Shown here piece after piece: positions 55,113 to 62,117 of a DNA stretch of 62,117 nucleotides. The notes below the pieces were generated by a model. The model was not told the DNA's origin, did not search any database, and worked only from the letters and a program-made list of their open reading frames with translations. The position numbers and the translations under genes are program-made. The stretch is from contig CAIPTY010000086.1 in assembly GCA_903868145.1 (NCBI GenBank), positions 1 to 62,117 on the forward strand, in the 5' to 3' direction. The stretch comes from an uncultured Desulfuromonadales bacterium (GTDB taxonomy: Bacteria > Desulfobacterota > Desulfuromonadia > Geobacterales > Pseudopelobacteraceae). Position 1 is the stretch's first letter, and each line of letters starts with the position of its first letter.

Positions 55113-57992
55113 ATGAACGACCTCTACAATAATAACCCCCTGATTCACCGTGACCGCCGCCTTTGGAAATCCTCCTCCGAGTGGGTTCGCTCCTTTGCCA
55201 GCGAAGACCTGAAGCCTCTGATCGTGTGCCGCGGACCGATCCGCAAGGAAGCCATGGATGTCTTTGAAGAGATGGGCATGGCCCACTACGGCATCCTCCT
55301 GTCCGAGAAGGACTCCATCGTTTATCCCAACGCCCTGGCGCCGGAGCTTCGCCAGTTGACCGACTCGACCCGCGTCCACCGGGTGCCGGACTATACCGGG
55401 GCCAGCAAGGAAGAACGGGTCGAGCGCATCGGCCAGATCATCCAGACCGCCCACGACAACGGCTATGACTCCATTTTTTCCGGATACGGCTTCATGGCTG
55501 AGGATGAGGAGTTCGTCGCAGCCATTGAAAAGGCCGGACTCATTTTCATCGGCCCCAACTCGCGCACTCAGGCGGATGCCGGAAAAAAAGACGAAGCCAA
55601 GCGCACGGCCCTGTCGGTGGGGGTCAGCGTCACCCCCGGCATCAACAACGTAACCGCCCGCACCCTGGTCAAAAAACACGGTACCCGCGACAAACTGCTG
55701 GCGTTGATAAAGACTCATGGCCTGGCGGTGGATGCGAAGACTGCCAACGACAAGAAGCTCTCACTGGAGGATCTGGCGGATCAGATCCTGTATGCCTCTT
55801 ACGAGAAGGGGATCGATCTCTACTCCATCGAGGAGATGAGCGCTCAGGTTCAGACTGAAGTCATCGCCATGTTCAAGGAGTATCCGGCCAGCCGCATCCG
55901 CATCAAGGCCATCGGCGGCGGTGGCGGCAAAGGTCAGCGTATCCTCGGTGCATCGCTGTTGACACTCAAAAATGCCACCGACAAACAGATCAGGGAAGCC
56001 GCTGCCGAGACGCCGACGCTGGTGCGCGAAGTCCTGAATGAAGTCAAGGCCAACGGAATCGGCGATAACAAGAACGTGCTGGTCGAGCTGAACATCGAGC
56101 AGACCCGCCACAATGAAATCCAGCTGGTGGGTAACGGCGAATGGTGTGTCTCATTGGGCGGTCGTGACTGTTCGCTGCAGATGCACGAGCAGAAACTCCT
56201 GGAAATTTCCGTTACCCAGGAAAGCCTGGCTCTGGCCATAGAAAAAGCCCGAAAAGCGGGACGCAAGGCCGAGGTCAAGGCGCTGGAAAGCGACCTGAAA
56301 GTCCTGAAACGCATGGAAGATGACTCCACCAAGTTCGGCACGGCCGTGGGGCTGGACTCCGTCTCGACCTTTGAATGCATCGTTGATCGCGACCGCTACT
56401 ACTTTATGGAGGTCAACACCCGCATCCAGGTGGAACACCGCGTATCCGAACTCTGCTACTCGCTGAAGTTCACCAACCCCAAAAACAAGAATGATTTTTT
56501 CATCGTCGAATCACTGGTGGAGGCAATGTCACTGCTGGCGCGGCATAAAAAACGTCTGCCCAAGCCGGAGCGCATCCCCCGCTTTGCCGCTGCGGCCGAG
56601 GCTCGTCTCAACGCCACCGATGCCTCCCTCTCGCCCCATGCAGGCGGCATGATACGCTTCTGGTCCACACCCATCGAGGGTGAAATTCGCGATGACCAGG
56701 GTATCAGCCTGGTGAATCCCGATACCGGTATGTTCATGCGCTACAAGGTTGCCGGTGCCTACGATTCAAACATCGCCCTGCTGCTGACCAAGGGTGTCGA
56801 TCGCCTTGATAGCTACCAGCACCTTTCACGGGTTCTCGGCAAGACGACCCTGCGCGGTTCCGATCTGGGAACCAATCTGGAGTTCCACTACGGTCTGGTG
56901 AACTGGTTTCTCGGCCAGAACGTCATGGCCAAGCCGACCACTCGTTTCGTGGTGCCCTATCTGACCCTGATCGGCCAACTCAAAGAGGAGTCTGCCAAGC
57001 TGGATACCGTACATGCCTTCCTGCAGATGAAGAAGCTCTATGCCCAGAAGATGGCCGAGCAGTTCCCCGATGACCCTAAGGCCGGCAAAGACATGTCCGC
57101 CATCCTTGACCGTAAGGGAACCCTGGTGACCAGGCCCATGGACAAGTTGCTGGAAGACCCGCACCTGCTTTCAGGCTGGCTCTCCATCAACCGCAACAAC
57201 TTTACCATCGAGAAGGGTTTGGTTGTGTGGCATGGCAACCCATTCGTGATCCTTGCCGATACCTACGAATATCTGAACATGTCCTACGATCCGGCAGCAC
57301 CGGCCGCCGAAGTGATCTGGAGCCACGACAACGAGCTGCTGCAGAAGGGGCTGCGGTTCTATGCAACACTGTCGGAGCGTTTCAAACTGGATATGCACGA
57401 TTTCGACAAGTTGTCGGCGATTCTTGCCAAAGACAAACCTCAGAACAGCTTCACGGCTGACGAATGGGCGCAGATCCGGTCGGCTCACGTCGCATTTGAG
57501 GCGGGTCTCGAGCTGTTGGGGATGCTGTTTCTGGTTGCGGGCAATGTCAAGTTCTGGGATTTCAGGGTCGAGGACGATCTTGAGGTCACTATCCCCGTCA
57601 GCCTGAACGACCCCGATCTCCAGGTCAGGATGAAAAAAATCCTGGTGCCGCCGCCTGCCACCAAGGCGGACGAGATTGTCGCCATCTGCGGCGGCATGTA
57701 CTACAGCCAGGAGGCGCCCGGACTCCCCATTTTCGTAGCCGAAGGGATGCATTTTGAAAAGGGTCAGGCGCTGTATATCATTGAGGTCATGAAGATGTTC
57801 AACACTGTTCGGGCAACCTTCTCCGGCACTGTTGACAAGATCATCATCCAGAGCGGAGACGGCAGCATCGTCCAGAAGGGACAGCCGCTCTTCAAGATCA
57901 CGCCGGACGAAAAGTTTGTTGAGACTGACCCCGCGCTGATCGCCAGGGAGAAACGGGAAACCACCACAGAGTACTTGAAGGCGGTACTGTAG
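55113..57992 (+). CDS. Biotin carboxylase with biotin carrier domain, 959 aa
   Basis: Carboxylates its own biotin with ATP and bicarbonate and passes it to the carboxyltransferase. ATP-grasp motifs: AIGGGGGKGQRI near 268, MEVNTRIQVEHRVSEL near 432; the biotin site is EVMKM with Lys894. It is longer than usual alpha chains (about 660 residues) with an extra region between the two domains. GGAG lies ten bases before ATG 55113. It probably forms one acyl-CoA carboxylase with the product of the upstream gene. Confidence 0.9.
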   Translation: MNDLYNNNPLIHRDRRLWKSSSEWVRSFASEDLKPLIVCRGPIRKEAMDVFEEMGMAHYGILLSEKDSIVYPNALAPELRQLTDSTRVHRVPDYTGASKEERVERIGQIIQTAHDNGYDSIFSGYGFMAEDEEFVAAIEKAGLIFIGPNSRTQADAGKKDEAKRTALSVGVSVTPGINNVTARTLVKKHGTRDKLLALIKTHGLAVDAKTANDKKLSLEDLADQILYASYEKGIDLYSIEEMSAQVQTEVIAMFKEYPASRIRIKAIGGGGGKGQRILGASLLTLKNATDKQIREAAAETPTLVREVLNEVKANGIGDNKNVLVELNIEQTRHNEIQLVGNGEWCVSLGGRDCSLQMHEQKLLEISVTQESLALAIEKARKAGRKAEVKALESDLKVLKRMEDDSTKFGTAVGLDSVSTFECIVDRDRYYFMEVNTRIQVEHRVSELCYSLKFTNPKNKNDFFIVESLVEAMSLLARHKKRLPKPERIPRFAAAAEARLNATDASLSPHAGGMIRFWSTPIEGEIRDDQGISLVNPDTGMFMRYKVAGAYDSNIALLLTKGVDRLDSYQHLSRVLGKTTLRGSDLGTNLEFHYGLVNWFLGQNVMAKPTTRFVVPYLTLIGQLKEESAKLDTVHAFLQMKKLYAQKMAEQFPDDPKAGKDMSAILDRKGTLVTRPMDKLLEDPHLLSGWLSINRNNFTIEKGLVVWHGNPFVILADTYEYLNMSYDPAAPAAEVIWSHDNELLQKGLRFYATLSERFKLDMHDFDKLSAILAKDKPQNSFTADEWAQIRSAHVAFEAGLELLGMLFLVAGNVKFWDFRVEDDLEVTIPVSLNDPDLQVRMKKILVPPPATKADEIVAICGGMYYSQEAPGLPIFVAEGMHFEKGQALYIIEVMKMFNTVRATFSGTVDKIIIQSGDGSIVQKGQPLFKITPDEKFVETDPALIAREKRETTTEYLKAVL

Positions 57993-58008
57993 CGGAAGAA
58001 ACGAAAAC

Positions 58009-58075
58009 GGGCCCACCGCTCCATAACGGTGAGCCCTCGTTACCTGTCAGAGAACCCCGCCTGGTGCGGGGTTCT
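58009..58075. terminator. Two stem-loops after the biotin carboxylase gene
   Basis: GGGCCCACCG / CGGTGAGCCC at 58009-58036 and AGAACCCCGC-CTGGT-GCGGGGTTCT at 58051-58075. They lie between the carboxylase and the convergent zinc-ribbon gene and would terminate from both directions. Confidence 0.75.
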
Positions 58076-58080
58076 CATGT

Positions 58081-58293
58081 TTATGCGGCCAGTCGGTAAT
58101 CATCTCCCTCGACGCACTCGGTGATCGCCGAGAGGAACGAGTTTGCCTGGGCGTCGTTCACGACCTCTGCCAGTCCGTGATTGACGGACCAGGTGGTTCC
58201 ACAGCTCGGGCACTTGCTGATCGCCTCATCAAAACCGTCTGAATGAAGATTGATATCAATGTGTTCGTAGGTGTTGCAGACCGGGCATTTCAT
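58081..58293 (-). CDS. Zinc-ribbon small protein, 70 aa
   Basis: From ATG 58293 (AAGGAG upstream). Two CxxC pairs, CPVC near 3-6 and CPSC near 28-31, form a single zinc ribbon; the rest is acidic (ECVEGDDYRLAA end). No family is recognised. It is antisense between two propionyl-CoA pathway genes. Confidence 0.72.
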   Translation of the reverse strand: MKCPVCNTYEHIDINLHSDGFDEAISKCPSCGTTWSVNHGLAEVVNDAQANSFLSAITECVEGDDYRLAA

Positions 58294-58714
58294 AATAATC
58301 TCCTTGTACTGTGTATGGCTCGCAGCCATGTAGTTTGCTTGATCGTTACTGAATTATATGCCCCGTATTTTTTAATACAAGCAAAAAAAATATAGAAGTC
58401 TTTTTAAAACAATATGTTATAAAAAAAGATCGTTTTGGTCTACAGACCGTGTTTTGATTTCTGTGTAAACGCACCAAATCGTTCCCGCCGGTAATTTCCG
58501 AATAAAAGTTTTATAGCAAGCTGAAATAATTGATAATTTTAAAAGTAGATCGATATTTTGAAACAGGCGGATATTTTTTAACGGTTTTTACATACCAGTG
58601 AATTCCAAAATGTAATAGAATGCATTTTTTTCAAAACGGCCTCATTTCAATCAGCTTTTTGAAAAACGGCCTATTTTTTTCCGATCCATACAACCACCAA
58701 TAAAGGGGGCAGCA
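58294..58714. other. A+T-rich upstream region of the mutase gene
   Basis: No gene in these 420 bp. It holds a palindrome GGTCT-AC-AGACC at 58437-58448 and two copies of AAAACGGCCT at 58633-58642 and 58663-58672, 30 bp apart (about three helical turns) in the same orientation with T-rich flanks. They look like regulator sites; no clear -35/-10 pair could be fixed. Confidence 0.5.
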
Positions 58715-60370
58715 ATGAGCATTTCCGAGAAGAAGCAAAAATGGACCGCAACTGTCGTTGCCAAGAACATAGCCCGTGCACCGGAACGGTATGCGGAATT
58801 TCGCACGACCTCGAACATCGAGATTGACCGCTGTTTTACGCCCGGCTTTGATTACCCCGGCTACGATGAACAGTTGGGATTGCCCGGCGAGTACCCCTTC
58901 ACCCGTGGTGTCCAGCCGACCATGTACCGCGGCCGCTTCTGGACCATGCGCCAGTACGCCGGTTTCGGGACGGCCAAAGAGTCCAACGAGCGCTACAAGT
59001 ACCTGCTCTCCGCCGGTCAGACCGGTCTCTCGGTGGCCTTCGACCTGCCGACCCAGATGGGCTACGACTCGGATGCCGCCATGAGTCAGGGGGAAGTGGG
59101 CAAGGTGGGCGTGGCGATCGACTCACTGGCCGACATGGAGACCCTGTTCGGCGGTATCCCCATGGATACGGTCTCCACCTCCATGACGATCAATTCCACC
59201 GCCGCCATCCTGCTCTGCATGTACATTGCCGTGGCCGAGAAGCAGGGTGTATCGGCGGATAAAATCTCCGGCACGATCCAGAACGATATCCTCAAGGAGT
59301 ACATGGCCCGCGGAACCTACATCTATCCCCCCAAGGAGTCGATGCGCATCATCACCGACATCTTCGCATACTGTAAAGACAACGTGCCCAAGTGGAACAC
59401 TATCTCCATCTCCGGATACCACATCCGCGAGGCCGGCTCGTCGGCGGTTCAGGAAGTCGCCTTCACCCTGGCCGACGGTATCGCCTACGTTGATGCCGCC
59501 ATCACGGCCGGTCTGGCGGTGGACGAGTTTGCACCGCGTCTGGCGTTTTTTTTCAATGCCCACAACAACCTGTTTGAAGAGGTCGGCAAGTTCCGCGCCG
59601 CCCGTCGCATCTGGGGTAAGATCATGAAAGAGCGCTTCGGCGCCAAAGACCCCAAATCCCAGATGCTGCGTTTACACACCCAGACTGCCGGATGTACGCT
59701 GACGGCCCAGCAGCCGGATAACAACATCATGCGCGTCACTATCCAGGCGCTGTCCGCAGTGTTGGGCGGCACCCAGTCACTGCACACCAACTCACGCGAC
59801 GAGGCGCTGGCGCTGCCGACCGAGGATTCCGTCCGCATCGCACTGCGCACCCAGCAGGTAATCGCCTACGAATCCGGCGCTGCCGACTCCATCGACCCGC
59901 TGGCTGGTTCATTTCTGGTTGAATCATTGACCGATCAGATCGAAAAGGCGGCCCTGGAATACATCGACAAGATCGACTCGCTGGGCGGTGCCGTCGAGGC
60001 CATCTCGCGCGGTTTCCAGCAGAAGGAGATTCAGGATTCGGCCTACGCCTACCAGAAGGCCATCGAAAAGGATGAACTGATCATCGTCGGCGTCAACAAG
60101 TTCACCGTCAAGGAACCGCCTCCAACCGGTTTGCTCAAGGTCAAAGAAGAGGTGGAGATCTCCCAGAAAAAATCCCTGGGCGAGGTAAAGGCCGGGCGCG
60201 ACAATGCCGCGGTACAGGCCTCACTGGCAAAACTCGAAGCGGCAGCCAAAGGAACCGACAACCTGATGCCGTACATCCTGGAGGCGGTCAAAACCTACGC
60301 CACCCTGGGCGAGATATCCGATGTCTTCAGGGAGGTATTCGGGAAACATACGGAGACGGTGGTTCTATAA
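58715..60370 (+). CDS. Methylmalonyl-CoA mutase, catalytic chain without B12 domain
   Basis: 551 residues. Isomerises methylmalonyl-CoA and succinyl-CoA using adenosylcobalamin. The TIM-barrel substrate part is complete ([27 protein letters not shown] in parts, [47 protein letters not shown]). The C-terminal cobalamin-binding domain with DxHxxG is absent, so a separate small subunit must exist outside the window. AAGGGGG before ATG 58715. Epimerase follows after a repeat element. Confidence 0.93.
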   Translation: MSISEKKQKWTATVVAKNIARAPERYAEFRTTSNIEIDRCFTPGFDYPGYDEQLGLPGEYPFTRGVQPTMYRGRFWTMRQYAGFGTAKESNERYKYLLSAGQTGLSVAFDLPTQMGYDSDAAMSQGEVGKVGVAIDSLADMETLFGGIPMDTVSTSMTINSTAAILLCMYIAVAEKQGVSADKISGTIQNDILKEYMARGTYIYPPKESMRIITDIFAYCKDNVPKWNTISISGYHIREAGSSAVQEVAFTLADGIAYVDAAITAGLAVDEFAPRLAFFFNAHNNLFEEVGKFRAARRIWGKIMKERFGAKDPKSQMLRLHTQTAGCTLTAQQPDNNIMRVTIQALSAVLGGTQSLHTNSRDEALALPTEDSVRIALRTQQVIAYESGAADSIDPLAGSFLVESLTDQIEKAALEYIDKIDSLGGAVEAISRGFQQKEIQDSAYAYQKAIEKDELIIVGVNKFTVKEPPPTGLLKVKEEVEISQKKSLGEVKAGRDNAAVQASLAKLEAAAKGTDNLMPYILEAVKTYATLGEISDVFREVFGKHTETVVL

Positions 60371-60376
60371 AGCTTT

Positions 60377-60777
60377 ACCACGGAGACACGGAGGCACAGA
60401 GAAAATCTTGAGAGATTCGGACGTAACAGAGCAGATAATCAAATCAGCCATTGAAGTGCATAAATCGCTGGGACCCGGATTACTTGGATCTGCTTACGAA
60501 GAGTGCCTCTGTCATGAGTTGAACCTGCTGGGAGTTCCTTTCCAAAGGGCTCAAACTGGATTGTGGTTACCGGCTTGATGTAGTTGTGGAAAGCAGAGTT
60601 ATTGTTGAGCTTAAGTGCGTTGATACATTGCTCCCAATCCACGAAGCACAGTTACTTACGTATTTGAAATTATCTGGTTTAAGAACCGGATTACTCTTAA
60701 ATTTCCACGTCCACGTAATGAAAGAGGGCTTGAAGAGGATGGTTTTATAATTCTCTGTGTCTCCGTGTCTCCGTGGT
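60377..60777 (+). mobile_element. 401-bp inverted-repeat element with GxxExxY remnant (copy B)
   Basis: The terminal repeats are 27-bp inverted copies: ACCACGGAGACACGGAGG... at 60377-60403 and its complement at 60751-60777, one mismatch. The enclosed gene stop codon (60748-60750) abuts the right repeat. The same repeat bounds the shorter unit at 54932-55062, 5.4 kb away. Both are in intergenic gaps of the propionyl-CoA genes, and the right end is close to the epimerase ribosome-binding site. That they move as a unit is inference. Confidence 0.75.
60408..60750 (+). pseudogene. GxxExxY protein (PDDEXK-like), frameshifted
   Basis: Two frames together spell a GxxExxY-family protein: the first (60408-60578, TTG start) gives [20 protein letters not shown] (family motif [11 protein letters not shown]), the second (about 60553-60750) gives [34 protein letters not shown] and a final KEGLKRMVL. 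About ten residues expected at the join are missing, so a small deletion shifted the frame. The family belongs to the PDDEXK nuclease-like fold (Asp and ELK of the second frame fit); its role is not known. Confidence 0.85.
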
Positions 60778-60789
60778 GAAAGGGCTCCC

Positions 60790-61197
60790 ATGCTTACAAA
60801 AATCAATCACATCGGTATCGCCGTTTCATCCCTCAACGAAACCCTGCCTTTTTATCGCGACAATCTCGGTATGGCATTCAAGGGAATCGAGGAAGTTGCC
60901 GAACAGAAGGTCAGGGTTGCGATGCTGGCTATCGGCGAATCCAAGATCGAACTGCTGGAGCCGACCTCGGAAGACAGTCCGGTGGCAAAGTTCATTGAAA
61001 AAAACGGCCCCGGTATCCATCACCTGGCCTACGAGGTCGCGGACATCGAAGCGGCCATAGCCCGGTTGCTTGCGGATGGGGCGCGGATGATCGATGAAAA
61101 GCCGCGCAATGGCGCCCATGGCACCCGCATTGCGTTTGTCCACCCGAAAAGCAGCAACGGGGTGTTGACGGAAATATGCCAGGCTGGGCATGAATGA
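60790..61197 (+). CDS. mce: Methylmalonyl-CoA epimerase
   Basis: 135 residues from ATG 60790 (GAAAGGG upstream). Interconverts R- and S-methylmalonyl-CoA, linking the carboxylase and mutase. VOC-fold metal ligands are visible: INHIGIAV (His), IELLEPTSEDSP (Glu), IHHLAYEVAD (His), and the final VFVHPKSSNGVLTEI (Glu). The repeat element ends 12 bases before the start, so its right end borders the leader. Confidence 0.95.
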   Translation: MLTKINHIGIAVSSLNETLPFYRDNLGMAFKGIEEVAEQKVRVAMLAIGESKIELLEPTSEDSPVAKFIEKNGPGIHHLAYEVADIEAAIARLLADGARMIDEKPRNGAHGTRIAFVHPKSSNGVLTEICQAGHE

Positions 61198-61295
61198 AGG
61201 ATTAACGCTGGATTGTTTATCGATAGTTTTCAGCGACATTTGGAAGCACAATACGGTTTGAATGAGTATTCACGGCACGTGATGCATTTTTTTTC

Positions 61296-61323
61296 TTGAC
61301 AACAGTTTGATTTATTGTATATT
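61296..61323 (+). promoter_or_regulatory. Strong sigma70-type promoter before the porin
   Basis: TTGACA at 61296-61301, 16-bp spacer, TATATT at 61318-61323. It lies 370 bp before the porin start, implying a long leader. That leader (about 61330-61680) has no long frame and includes a TTTCGT/ACGAAA stem near 61400; no known riboswitch class was recognised. Confidence 0.7.
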
Positions 61324-61691
61324 TCCCGTAACTTTTTAGAACATTTGCTGAGACAAACGCCCTACTTCTAGTAGCTAACCGATTGATATTGTATTAGTTT
61401 CGTTCAGATATTGGACGAAAAAAACCGGGAGCGAAACACTGTGAACGTTTCAGAAAAAATCAAAAAAAGTCGCCTATTTTTATCTTTGCCTTTGGGTGGC
61501 CTTTCGTAAGCGCTGTTCAAGGGTTTTTGTAGTTAACGAAAATACATTGATTTCGATGGCAGTTATCCCCGTGTTTGACGCCAAATATCACAGAAAGGTG
61601 GTGACCATCAACAAGCTAAAACGCAGGTTTTCAGAAGCACCGTTCGCAGCACTAAATCAAGGTATTTTATAAAAAATGAAGGAGGCACACG

Positions 61692-62117
61692 ATGAATTTG
61701 AAGAAAACAGTTTTAATCGCAGCAGCAGCCGGCGCCATGGCGGCAGTTTCCGTCCCGGCAATGGCATTTGAGAACGAGTTTCACGGCACGTACACTTTCA
61801 AGTATTTCCTGTCCAACTACGACAACAACTCAAGCTATGCAATCAGGCCGGACACTTACAAGTCAAATCTGCCGATGAACAACTTCTTCGAGCAGCGCGC
61901 ACGCCTGCAGTACATTGCCAAAGCCAGTGACGACCTCAAACTGGTTACTCACTTTGAGCTTGATTCCCGCTTCGGTGGACAGGGTGGAAGCCAGGCCGGT
62001 TACACACCGGGTGCGGCGCTTGCTACCAACTCAGTCTACAAGGGCGTCGCCGGCAATAACGACTCCGGCCAACTGGAAGCCGACAGCCTTACCCTCGAAA
62101 CCAAGCACGTCTATCTC
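61692..62117 (+). CDS. Outer-membrane porin, N-terminal part
   Basis: The frame is open to the window edge (142 codons). A signal peptide (about 1-23; KKTVLIAAAAGAMAAVSVPA, ending AMA|FEN) is followed by alternating hydrophobic beta strands such as HGTYTFKYFLSNYDN and FFEQRARLQYIAKA, then LKLVTHFELDSRFGG, as in Geobacter-type trimeric porin-like proteins. GGAGG precedes ATG 61692. A long leader and strong promoter suggest high expression. Confidence 0.85.
   Translation, partial: MNLKKTVLIAAAAGAMAAVSVPAMAFENEFHGTYTFKYFLSNYDNNSSYAIRPDTYKSNLPMNNFFEQRARLQYIAKASDDLKLVTHFELDSRFGGQGGSQAGYTPGAALATNSVYKGVAGNNDSGQLEADSLTLETKHVYL

Noticed and set aside
60321-60407. Start of the GxxExxY frame inside the mutase gene
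   Set aside because: The frame is open upstream only by chance; the family begins near the TTG at 60408, inside the left inverted repeat border.

Overview
This 62 kb window looks like the chromosome of a Geobacter/Pelobacter-type bacterium (Desulfuromonadota). That is inference from gene content: GTP-type PEP carboxykinase, an acyl-CoA carboxylase/methylmalonyl-CoA mutase/epimerase pathway, HypA and a HoxH-like hydrogenase subunit, a UPF0182 membrane protein, many response regulators and an outer-membrane porin. The core is dense, fairly GC-rich and rich in Shine-Dalgarno sites; the first ~9 kb is visibly more A+T-rich and is accessory DNA.

1-10,900 is the right end of an integrated element. 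A tyrosine recombinase (9392-10633) sits beside a tRNA-Leu(CAG) gene, the probable attachment site; the other end lies left of the window. The element carries an IS3 transposase tail, a leftward operon led by a DnaA paralogue that lacks the DNA-binding domain and the arginine finger, a WYL regulator, an unknown 217-aa protein, and a leftward three-gene operon of a zinc-ribbon protein, a ClpP-like serine protease with an inserted helical region, and a soluble VirD4/TraG-like ATPase. Signals include a promoter with a perfect palindrome in its spacer, a matched pair of CGAC-N7-GTCG palindromes before the WYL and 217-aa genes, and six GGAACACC-type repeats beside the integrase. I regard the ATPase/ClpP-like pair and the DnaA paralogue as the best candidates for an undescribed system.

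10,900-31,700 is housekeeping DNA: a nucleoside phosphorylase-like gene, a carotenoid-type membrane protein, a Nudix/amidohydrolase fusion, moeA, nfo, a leftward signalling operon (response regulator, Usp, REC-histidine kinase, response regulator, FAD oxidoreductase, YhaM-like nuclease), an mtnP-pfkB-TPR lipoprotein-rodZ run, then metK-leuB-asd ended by a strong terminator, and a tight plsC-61aa-133aa-rnj operon.

31,700-52,400 holds a UPF0182 protein, a small secreted protein preceded by a possible leader peptide, a 1643-residue exported protein of about 24 TPRs plus a CHAT protease domain, pckG, hypA, a lipoprotein, a diguanylate cyclase, gltX, an orphan HoxH-like subunit, a 100-bp palindromic repeat, a response regulator, uvrB and a two-cluster Fe-S protein.

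52,400-62,117 is a propionyl/methylmalonyl-CoA region: XRE-cupin regulator, carboxyltransferase, biotin carboxylase/biotin carrier protein, methylmalonyl-CoA mutase catalytic chain, epimerase, then the start of a porin. Two related elements with ~27-bp inverted repeats sit between these genes; one encloses a broken GxxExxY (PDDEXK-like) nuclease gene and the other has no gene.
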